A stretch of DNA of 6,447 bases. Source: VMFW01 sp038058095 (GTDB lineage Bacteria > Patescibacteriota > Minisyncoccia > UBA6257 > 2-01-FULL-56-20). Shown piece after piece: positions 1 through 5,085 of the stretch. Numbering within the stretch: the stretch's first letter is position 1; each line of letters starts with the position of its first letter. Below the pieces are notes generated by a model. It saw nothing but the letters and a program-made list of their open reading frames with translations. It was not told the origin of the DNA and did no database searches. The stretch lies in assembly GCA_038058095.1 (NCBI GenBank), contig JBBUBW010000027.1, positions 1 through 6,447 on the forward strand, given 5' to 3'. The position numbers and the translations under genes were made by a program.

Positions 1-168
1 AGACTCCGGTCGAAAAAATCACCGAAGTGTTTCCAAGGTCATGGGGATAGAAAGCCCAGTTAGAAATAAACCGCCTCCAAGTGGCTGTCACCCAACCCTT
101 TGGAAATAGCGGATTTCTAACGGGGTCAACTCCAAATTACCCCTAAAATTTATGCTCTATGTAATGCC
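1..168. other. Non-coding stretch with consecutive inverted repeats
   Basis: I see no convincing gene here: all three plus frames close by about position 109 and no start with a ribosome site is present. The stretch is rich in local complementarity. Candidate helices on the plus strand are 3-5/26-28 plus 7-10/21-24 (one C-A mismatch between them), 42-45/55-58, a long nested stem 59-121, and 122-126/139-143. Helices sitting end to end like this are what the 3' part of a structured RNA or a palindromic intergenic element would show. I cannot match it to rnpB, tmRNA, 6S or SRP RNA. The 5' end may lie outside the window. Confidence 0.45.
59..121. repeat. Nested 18-bp imperfect hairpin / inverted repeat
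   Basis: The outer arms GTTAGAAAT (59-67) and ATTTCTAAC (113-121) are perfect 9-bp complements. Inside them CCGC (71-74) pairs with GCGG (109-112), and TCCAA (76-80) pairs with TTGGA (100-104). This leaves AAA and C on the 5' side and AATA on the 3' side as internal bulges, and a 19-nt apical loop. There is no T-run after either arm, so it does not look like an intrinsic terminator. It could be a structured-RNA domain or a REP/MITE-like palindromic unit; the window does not decide between them. Confidence 0.6.
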
Positions 169-206
169 AAAAAAACGAAAAACCCCGGAGCTATTGCTCC
201 GGGGTT
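169..206 (-). terminator. Strong intrinsic terminator of the minus-strand gene
   Basis: Positions 181-191 and 196-206 form a perfect 11-bp stem (AACCCCGGAGC against GCTCCGGGGTT) with a 4-nt loop. Read on the minus strand it is followed by a U-rich tract made from the A-runs at 178-182 and 169-175, interrupted by one CG. The plus strand has no T-run after the stem, so termination should act only on the gene at 191-736. The 5' arm lies inside the last codons of that gene, and the stop codon (193-191) falls at the loop/3'-arm junction. Confidence 0.9.
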
Positions 207-736
207 ATGTCGCCCTTTTTCAATGGTTCAGGTTCAGGGTATGGAAAGATTGCTACGAGTACATTCAAGGCGGCCTGGGGCAATTTTAATTCTCCCACCG
301 GTTTATAGTCTAGCGTACCATTACTGAGAATTACCCTCTTCTTCACCGGATTGATCACTCGCCGAATAATCGGTTCGTACTCTTCTTTCTCCCAGCCTTC
401 TTCCCGATAACCGACTTCATCCTCGTCCTCTTCGTCATACTGAATACTTTGCTGCCATGGCTGGTGGGCTGCCGTCTTTCTGTTATGATTTCTCTTTCTC
501 GCTCCTATTTCCGATAGTTTTACTAGAATAATCAACGACATCAGCGAACCAAAACCCAACACTAGTACTACTGCGAGAGAATAAAGAGGATTCTTTATTC
601 CGAACATTCGCAGTATTGTTACTACAAAAATGAAAACTAGCAATCCCACGGCAAAAAAAGTTCCAAAGACACTGCCGCCCCTTATCGCACCCAACCGATG
701 ACGGGTCCATTTGAAAAAAGGCTTAACCTTTCTCAT
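191..736 (-). CDS. Hypothetical two-pass membrane protein with acidic linker
   Basis: I do not recognise this 181-aa protein and assign no function. It opens with a basic segment (residues 1-20, many K/R). Two hydrophobic membrane spans follow (about 22-42 and 51-73), with a short loop containing GIKNP. Then come a basic patch (ARKRNHNRK, 79-87), a strongly acidic linker (101-121, DEEDEDE followed by several E), and a C-terminal region of mixed character ending in a proline/glutamate-rich tail (FPYPEPEP, 164-171). Positive charge at both ends of the membrane pair suggests an N-in/C-in hairpin with a cytoplasmic tail. The start is fixed by GGAGGAGG at 741-748. The gene is monocistronic, divergent from lepA, and has its own promoter and terminator. 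Codon pattern and strong expression signals make it a real gene. Confidence 0.8.
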   Translation of the reverse strand: MRKVKPFFKWTRHRLGAIRGGSVFGTFFAVGLLVFIFVVTILRMFGIKNPLYSLAVVLVLGFGSLMSLIILVKLSEIGARKRNHNRKTAAHQPWQQSIQYDEEDEDEVGYREEGWEKEEYEPIIRRVINPVKKRVILSNGTLDYKPVGELKLPQAALNVLVAIFPYPEPEPLKKGDITPEQ

Positions 737-740
737 ATAT

Positions 741-748
741 CCTCCTCC
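741..748 (-). promoter_or_regulatory. Strong Shine-Dalgarno for the minus-strand membrane gene
   Basis: On the minus strand GGAGGAGG precedes ATG (736-734) by four bases (ATAT). Measured from the upstream GGAGG half, the spacing is about seven bases. It is the only canonical ribosome-binding site in the window and it decides the start of the 181-aa protein. Confidence 0.85.
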
Positions 749-765
749 GATGATTTGCTGCCAGT

Positions 766-794
766 AATATACCTTATTAGCTTATAGGTTTCAA
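766..794 (-). promoter_or_regulatory. Sigma70-type promoter for the minus-strand membrane gene
   Basis: On the minus strand a -35 box TTGAAA (794-789) and a -10 box TATATT (771-766) are separated by exactly 17 bases. Each box differs from consensus at one position. The expected transcription start is near 759, giving a leader of roughly 23 nt that carries the strong Shine-Dalgarno. Confidence 0.75.
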
Positions 795-834
795 TTGTTA
801 AGCCCTTCGCTTTATGTTAATTTAAATCTCATAT

Positions 835-843
835 TGCTATAAC
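835..843 (+). promoter_or_regulatory. Candidate extended -10 promoter for lepA
   Basis: TGcTATAAC is an extended -10 element (TG, one base, then a hexamer one mismatch from TATAAT). No good -35 is present at the expected distance; the best is TGTTAA at 815-820. Transcription would begin near 850, leaving a short leader of about 22 nt without a Shine-Dalgarno. It is divergent to the promoter at 766-794. Confidence 0.45.
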
Positions 844-870
844 CTATCCCCTACAACCTAAAACCTAGTT
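843..870 (+). repeat. Four 7-nt units with phased CCTA before lepA
   Basis: CCTA occurs at 843, 850, 857 and 864, exactly every seven bases, as CCTATCC, CCTACAA, CCTAAAA and CCTAGTT. A weaker GCTATAA unit at 836 continues the phase upstream and overlaps the proposed -10 box. The array ends two bases before the lepA ATG and so occupies the whole expected leader. Role unknown; chance cannot be excluded for so short a repeat. Confidence 0.55.
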
Positions 871-872
871 CT

Positions 873-2657
873 ATGAATCACATCCGCAATTTCTGCATTA
901 TTGCCCATATAGATCACGGCAAGTCCACTTTGGCTGACCGGCTTTTAGAAGTGACCGGCACCGTTGAGGCCCGCAAAATGCGACCACAATACCTGGATCG
1001 CCTTGAGCTCGAACGTGAAAGGGGAATCACCATCAAAATGGCTCCCGTTCGAATGGCCTATACCTTAAACTTCACACCCTATATTCTGAATTTAATCGAC
1101 ACCCCCGGCCACAGCGATTTCTCTTACGAAGTCTCCCGCGCTTTAGCTGCCGTCGAAGGCGCTATTCTTTTAGTTGACGCCACCAAAGGCATCCAAGCCC
1201 AAACCCTTTCCAATTTCAGGCAAGCTCAAAAAGCCGGATTAAAAATCATCGGCGCGGTCAATAAAATCGATATGAATCCACCCCAGCTCGAAAAAGTAGT
1301 GGAATCACTTTCGATGCTCCTTAAAATCCCTGCCTCAGAAATCTTCCGAGTTTCCGGTAAAACCGGTCAGGGTGTATTAGAGCTTCTCGAGGCGATTATC
1401 GATCAAATCCCTCCGCCAGTCAGCGTTAATCCGCGTCTAAGTCAGCATAGTTCTGCGTTAGTGTTTGATTCCTTATACGATGACCACAAAGGCATTCTGG
1501 CTTTTATTCGAAACTTCGGTGGCTCCTTTCACACCGGAGAAGAAGTTTATCTTTTGACCAACAAAACCAAAGTGAAATTTAAAGAAATCGGTTATTTCTC
1601 GCCCGAGCTCACGCCGTCCAAAGAAATCCTCTCTGGCGAGATGGGCTATTTGGCAACCGGCATTAAAGAATCAGATTTGATTAGAATCGGCGACACCGTC
1701 TCGAGCGACTCCAAAGCCCACCCTCTTCCCGGCTATCGCGAACCCCGCCCGGTCGTTTTTATTTCTTTCTATCCCACCGCCTCCAGCAAATTTGAAGATA
1801 TGAAAAATGCCCTTGGAAAATTAAAACTCACCGACTCCGCTCTCTCAATCGAGCCCGAAGCTAATGACGCCCTTGGCCGAGGGTTGAAAATCGGTTTCTT
1901 GGGCCAGCTTCATTTTGAAATTATCTCAAGCCGCCTCTCGCAGGAATTTGGCATTGAATTTATCACCAGTTTTCCTTCTGTGGCTTACCGCATCCGCCAA
2001 CTGGCGGAAAAGAGGGATTACATCATCAAACAGCCCCAAGATTTCCCCGCCAAGCCGGATAAAGTTTTCCAGCCGATGATTAAAGTTGAAATTCTCTCTC
2101 CCGCCGAATATTTAAGCCAGATTGTTAATCTCAAAAAAGTTTTTGATTTGGAAGTCACCGAGATTCAGAATTTAGGCGAGAACATTATCGTGCTTGGAAA
2201 GATGCCTCTCTCGGAACTCATCCGCGATTTTGATGATCAGCTAAAGTCTGTTTCTCAGGGTTTTGCGTCGTTTAGTTATGAGCTTATAAACGACGAAGAA
2301 GCCGAGGTGGAAAAACTTGAAATTATCGTTGCCGGAGATGTTGTTCCTGCCCTAACCCGTATCGTCGCCAAAAAGGACTTAGAAAAAGAAGCTCGAAAAT
2401 CAGCCGAAAAATTAAAAGAGCTTTTGCCCAAACAGCAATTTACTCAAGCCATTCAAGCCACTTCAGGCGGCCGCATTGTCGCCCGGGAAACCATTCCCGC
2501 TATGAAAAAATTGCTCGGTAATTTTGGAAAAACCGGCGGAGACAGAACCCGCAAAATGAAACTTTGGAAAAAACAACAGCGCGGCAAAGCCCGCCTTAAA
2601 GAAACCGGCCGCGTTGAAGTTCCCGTCTCCGTTTTTAGAGAGATATTAAAAAAGTGA
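873..2657 (+). CDS. lepA: Elongation factor 4 (LepA), ribosome-associated GTPase
   Basis: LepA/EF4 is a translational GTPase that binds the ribosome and affects stalled elongation and ribosome assembly. The 594-aa protein is full length (E. coli about 599). All G motifs are visible: P-loop AHIDHGKST (11-19), G2 with the conserved Thr in RGITIK (50-55), DTPGH (76-80, His80 being the catalytic-type His), NKID (130-133) and SGKTG (161-165, usually SAKTG). Domain II, an EF-G-like domain with the ALGRG/GFLG segment, and the LepA-only C-terminal domain (GGDRTRKMK, 555-563, then a Lys/Arg-rich helix) follow in the normal order. The ATG at 873 gives the expected N-terminus directly before the P-loop, although no Shine-Dalgarno precedes it. 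It is the first gene of the plus-strand cluster; the next gene starts 33 bases after its TGA stop. Confidence 0.97.
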   Translation: MNHIRNFCIIAHIDHGKSTLADRLLEVTGTVEARKMRPQYLDRLELERERGITIKMAPVRMAYTLNFTPYILNLIDTPGHSDFSYEVSRALAAVEGAILLVDATKGIQAQTLSNFRQAQKAGLKIIGAVNKIDMNPPQLEKVVESLSMLLKIPASEIFRVSGKTGQGVLELLEAIIDQIPPPVSVNPRLSQHSSALVFDSLYDDHKGILAFIRNFGGSFHTGEEVYLLTNKTKVKFKEIGYFSPELTPSKEILSGEMGYLATGIKESDLIRIGDTVSSDSKAHPLPGYREPRPVVFISFYPTASSKFEDMKNALGKLKLTDSALSIEPEANDALGRGLKIGFLGQLHFEIISSRLSQEFGIEFITSFPSVAYRIRQLAEKRDYIIKQPQDFPAKPDKVFQPMIKVEILSPAEYLSQIVNLKKVFDLEVTEIQNLGENIIVLGKMPLSELIRDFDDQLKSVSQGFASFSYELINDEEAEVEKLEIIVAGDVVPALTRIVAKKDLEKEARKSAEKLKELLPKQQFTQAIQATSGGRIVARETIPAMKKLLGNFGKTGGDRTRKMKLWKKQQRGKARLKETGRVEVPVSVFREILKK

Positions 2658-2682
2658 AAACTAATCAAAACTATAATATAAT
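2654..2682 (+). promoter_or_regulatory. Candidate promoter giving a leaderless FtsB/DivIC-like mRNA
   Basis: Two overlapping perfect TATAAT hexamers lie at 2672-2677 and 2677-2682. For the second, a -35-like GTGAAA (4 of 6 consensus bases) sits at 2654-2659 with a 17-base spacer and overlaps the lepA stop. The predicted start of transcription, about 2689, is essentially at the ATG (2691), so the transcript would be leaderless; there is no Shine-Dalgarno. Confidence 0.55.
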
Positions 2683-2690
2683 GGCTTTAG

Positions 2691-2981
2691 ATGAAAATTT
2701 TCCTAGTCGCGATTTCAATTCTTCTTATCACCGCCTTATCTTTCGAGTTATACTCTCTTTGGGGGCGCAACCGCGCCGCTACGAGTGACTTACAGCAGGC
2801 GCAAAAAAAACTTCAAGAAGTTAAAATTGATCAAAATAAACTTAAGGCCGAGCTAAACTATCTTGTCAACCCTATAAATCTGGAAAAAGAAGTCCGTTCC
2901 CGTTTCAACCTCAAATTGCCGGGCGAAAAAGCTGTTATTATCATTCCCAAAACTACATCCACCACCTCTACTCCAAATTAA
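2691..2981 (+). CDS. FtsB/DivIC-family septum formation initiator protein
   Basis: This 96-aa protein has the full FtsB/DivIC layout. A short cytoplasmic start and one membrane span (about 3-22) lead into an extracytoplasmic coiled coil (about 31-58, rich in Q, K, L, E). The family signature then follows as YLVNPINLEKEVRSRFN (57-73) and LPGEK (76-80), with a hydrophobic strand VIIIP and a Ser/Thr-rich tail. In well-studied bacteria such proteins bridge FtsL and FtsQ (or DivIB) in the divisome and regulate septal wall synthesis. I cannot say from sequence whether FtsB or DivIC is the better name, so no symbol is given. It lies 33 bases after lepA, probably with its own promoter, and 10 bases before the SurA-like gene. 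The ATG at 2681 is in another frame and is not the start. Confidence 0.88.
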   Translation: MKIFLVAISILLITALSFELYSLWGRNRAATSDLQQAQKKLQEVKIDQNKLKAELNYLVNPINLEKEVRSRFNLKLPGEKAVIIIPKTTSTTSTPN

Positions 2982-2991
2982 TCTTTAAACT

Positions 2992-3585
2992 ATGGCCTTC
3001 CTTAAGCAATACAAACCCTACGTTGTTTTCTCCTCTTTTATTATTTTCGGCTTTGTCGTTTTTTTTCTCATCTCTGGCGGTTATTATCCCATCCTTTCCG
3101 TTAACGGCAATTTCGTGAGTGCCCGCACCTTTTGGAAAAATTACCAAGCCAGTTCGGTCTATTACCAAAAAGTTATGGACGCGTATAGTTCTACGGTTCA
3201 AGGTAAATCCAAAATCGAACCGGTTAACGTAAGCGAGGTAAAAAGATTAGCTCTTACCCAAATCGTTGAAAATATTTTAATCAGCGCCGAAGTTCAAAAA
3301 GAACTTGGAGGAGATCTCGATACTATTGTTGCCGGACGGATAAATAAGATTGATGGAGATAAAGACCTGCAGAAAGCCGCCGAAGGCGTCTACGGTTTAA
3401 ACTTCGCGGAGTTTAAAGACGAAATTCTTGTGCCGTTAGCCAAAGAAGAAATCCTAACAGGCCGCCTATTTTTAGAAGGAAAGAAATTAAGCGACTGGCT
3501 CGACGAAGCCAAAAAATCCAGCCAAGTTAAAATTTTCTCCAGACAGTTCTTCTGGGACGGGAAAGAAATCCAGGTGAAAAAATAA
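2992..3585 (+). CDS. Membrane-anchored SurA-N-like chaperone-type protein
   Basis: The 197-aa protein has a basic N-terminus, one membrane span or uncleaved signal anchor (about 11-28), and an exported domain. That domain opens with VNGNFVSARTFW (37-48), the 'VNG...i...ef' entry typical of SurA/PrsA/trigger-factor-like N-terminal domains. A helical region (about 81-160) contains the family-style segment LTQIVENILISAE (88-100), and the protein closes with a WLDEAKKSSQVKIF segment (169-182). In SurA and PrsA this fold binds unfolded exported proteins. Here no parvulin (PPIase) domain follows, so a holdase role is plausible and isomerase activity is not. It sits 10 bases after the FtsB-like gene and 3 bases before pcm, so all three are probably co-transcribed. 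Assignment is by motif and layout only. Confidence 0.72.
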   Translation: MAFLKQYKPYVVFSSFIIFGFVVFFLISGGYYPILSVNGNFVSARTFWKNYQASSVYYQKVMDAYSSTVQGKSKIEPVNVSEVKRLALTQIVENILISAEVQKELGGDLDTIVAGRINKIDGDKDLQKAAEGVYGLNFAEFKDEILVPLAKEEILTGRLFLEGKKLSDWLDEAKKSSQVKIFSRQFFWDGKEIQVKK

Positions 3586-3588
3586 AAA

Positions 3589-4251
3589 ATGGATAAGAAA
3601 AAAGAACTTATCCAAGAACTAATAAAATCCGGCTACCTCAAAACTCCCGCCATCATCGATGCTTTTGAAGCCATCGATCGCGTTGACTTCATTCCGCAAG
3701 AATCGGAAGAGTCGGCATATATAAATGAACCCTTGCCCATCGGTCATGGGCAAACTATTTCTCAGCCATTAACTGTGGCGTTTATGCTTGAATTGCTCAA
3801 TCCTCTGCGGGGAGAAAAAATTTTAGATATTGGTTCCGGTTCCGGCTGGCAGACCGCGCTTCTAGCCTACATTGTTAGCAAAGTTAGTGGTCATAAGTCA
3901 TTAGTTGGGTCAGGTCGGGTTGTGGCCATCGAAAAAATTTTGCCCCTCAAAGCTATGACCGAAGAAAATGTTGAGAAGTATGGTTTTATCAAAAAAGAGA
4001 TTGTCAAAGTTATTTGGGATGATGGCTCCAAGGGCGCGCCGGAAAATCTTGTGCCTAAAGGCGGATTTGATAAAATCATCGCCGCTGCTTCGGCTGAAAG
4101 TATTCCTGAAGCTTGGAAGAATCAACTCAAAATCGGTGGCCGTCTCGTCGCTCCTGTCAAAAACAGTATTGTAGTTATCGATAAAATTTCCGAAACCGAA
4201 TTTAAAGAAGAAACACACTTCGGTTTCAGATTTGTGCCGCTAGTTAGCTAG
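3589..4251 (+). CDS. pcm: Protein-L-isoaspartate O-methyltransferase
   Basis: Pcm transfers a methyl group from S-adenosylmethionine to abnormal L-isoaspartyl residues, starting repair of aged proteins in the cytosol. The 220-aa protein shows the expected order. A helical N-terminus carries DRVDFIP (30-36), followed by the substrate-side motif PIGHGQTISQP (50-60), SAM motif I ILDIGSGSGWQTALLA (78-93), the acidic residue of motif II in VVAIEK (111-116), FDKIIAAASAESIP (160-173), and QLKIGGRLVAPV (179-190). It is slightly longer than E. coli Pcm (208 aa), partly through a short insertion at about 97-110 (KVSGHKSLVGSGRV) between motifs I and II. The start is 3 bases after the SurA-like stop; a weak AGGTGA (3572-3577) lies 11 bases upstream. 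It is probably the last gene of the co-transcribed group. Confidence 0.92.
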   Translation: MDKKKELIQELIKSGYLKTPAIIDAFEAIDRVDFIPQESEESAYINEPLPIGHGQTISQPLTVAFMLELLNPLRGEKILDIGSGSGWQTALLAYIVSKVSGHKSLVGSGRVVAIEKILPLKAMTEENVEKYGFIKKEIVKVIWDDGSKGAPENLVPKGGFDKIIAAASAESIPEAWKNQLKIGGRLVAPVKNSIVVIDKISETEFKEETHFGFRFVPLVS

Positions 4252-4294
4252 TTTAAGTAATCCACATACGTTACTACTGTGCCGTCAATACTCG

Positions 4295-4303
4295 TGTTAT
4301 ACT
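4295..4303 (+). promoter_or_regulatory. Candidate extended -10 promoter of the slipin gene
   Basis: TGtTATACT is an extended -10 (TG, one base, then TATACT, one mismatch from consensus) in the 58-base gap after pcm. No clear -35 is visible; 4275-4280 reads TACTGT. The predicted transcription start, near 4310, coincides with the slipin ATG, so the mRNA would be leaderless. No Shine-Dalgarno is present. Confidence 0.5.
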
Positions 4304-4309
4304 AGAAAT

Positions 4310-5071
4310 ATGGAAATAATTTTACTTTGGCCAATCATAATCGTTGTTTTCTTCGTTCTTTTTGGCTTTAGGATTATTAATCAATATGATCGCGGCGTCG
4401 TATTAACCCTTGGAAAATATACCGGCACAAGACAGCCGGGACTAACTTGGCTGTTTATTGGTTTTCAGCGAATGATAAAGATTGATATGCGTATTACAAC
4501 TACAGACATTCCCCAGCAGGAAGTAATTACAAAAGATAACGTCCCCGTAGGCATCAATGCCGTTGTGTACTTTCAAGTTCAATCTGCCGAAAACGCAATT
4601 TTAAATATAAAAGACTACACACTTGCCGTCTCTCAATATGCCCAAGCCGCCCTCCGTGATGTTATTGGTGGCATTGAACTCGATTCTCTGCTTTCGGAAA
4701 GAGAAAAAATAGCGGAAGAAATTCAGAAAATTGTTGTAGCTGCCACTCAATCATGGGGCATACTGGTCACCGATATAAAAATACAAGACATTGAACTTCC
4801 CGCGGATATGAAGCGCGTCATGGCTAAGCAAGCGGAATCCGAAAGGGAACGCCGCGCCGTTATTATTCGAGCCGAAGGAGAATTTCAGGCCTCCGAGCGT
4901 TTAGCGCAAGCGGCCCAAATTCTTAGCTCTACTCCAGGAGGTCTATCAATGAGGACTCTACAAACAATCGAAAAAATCAATCCAGACCCGTCCAAAACAG
5001 TCATCTTTGCTTTGCCAGTTGAAGTACTTGAGGGAATAAAAGCGATTTCTCAAGTAGTCAAATCAAAATAA
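4310..5071 (+). CDS. Slipin (stomatin-like, SPFH/band 7 membrane protein)
   Basis: The 253-aa protein has one N-terminal membrane segment (about 3-20) followed at once by an SPFH/band 7 domain. Slipin landmarks are clear: QYDRGVVLTLGKY (25-37), PGL (43-45), the segment from DIPQQEVITKDNVPV (66-80) into NAVVYFQV (83-90), ALRDVIGGIELDSLLSERE (114-132), WGILV (149-153), and IELPADMKRVMAKQAESERE (161-180) followed by RRAVIIRAEGE, which starts the C-terminal coiled coil. Length is normal for bacterial slipins. Such proteins oligomerise on the membrane and organise domains or control proteases and channels. Many bacterial slipins sit beside an NfeD-type partner; none is next to this one in the window. 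It is transcribed with or after pcm and converges on the HPS-like pair 8 bases downstream. Confidence 0.93.
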   Translation: MEIILLWPIIIVVFFVLFGFRIINQYDRGVVLTLGKYTGTRQPGLTWLFIGFQRMIKIDMRITTTDIPQQEVITKDNVPVGINAVVYFQVQSAENAILNIKDYTLAVSQYAQAALRDVIGGIELDSLLSEREKIAEEIQKIVVAATQSWGILVTDIKIQDIELPADMKRVMAKQAESERERRAVIIRAEGEFQASERLAQAAQILSSTPGGLSMRTLQTIEKINPDPSKTVIFALPVEVLEGIKAISQVVKSK

Positions 5072-5085
5072 TAAGGTTGTTATTT
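5066..5085. terminator. Weak A/T hairpin between convergent genes
   Basis: AAATAA (5066-5071) pairs with TTATTT (5080-5085), and the inner bases AA/TT extend it around a short loop with one T-G step. The stem has no G-C pairs and no long T-tract, so it is at best a weak bidirectional terminator. It overlaps both stop codons of the convergent slipin and HPS-like genes. No better terminator is present in the 8-base gap. Confidence 0.25.

Noticed and set aside
2..109. Possible 3' end of a plus-strand gene entering from the left edge (frames closing at 48-50, 61-63 and 107-109)
   Set aside because: The remnants are short (about 15-35 codons), none matches a family I know, and the inverted repeats in the same bases favour a non-coding role.
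59..143. Resemblance to RNase P RNA (AAATAAACCGCC at 64-75) and to a tmRNA T-arm (GGGGTCAACTCC at 122-133)
   Set aside because: The RNase P match is not followed by the other conserved blocks, and the T-arm-like piece lacks a 7-nt T-loop with proper closing and any CCA end. Both are probably chance similarity.
483..710. 75-codon minus-strand frame inside the membrane-protein gene
   Set aside because: It overlaps a gene with better signals, has no ribosome site, and its protein is of low quality; it is a shadow frame.
191..736. DUF502-like membrane protein
   Set aside because: The two-span layout and an 'FPYPEP' tail recall that family loosely, but the characteristic conserved motifs are not present, so no family is claimed.
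2681..2691. Alternative ATG at 2681 for the FtsB-like protein
   Set aside because: It is in a different reading frame from the conserved protein and sits within the overlapping -10 sequence.
4256..4275. AGTAA/TTACT inverted repeat between pcm and the slipin as a terminator
   Set aside because: Only five A/T-rich pairs, a 10-nt loop and no T-run follow, so it is not a credible terminator.
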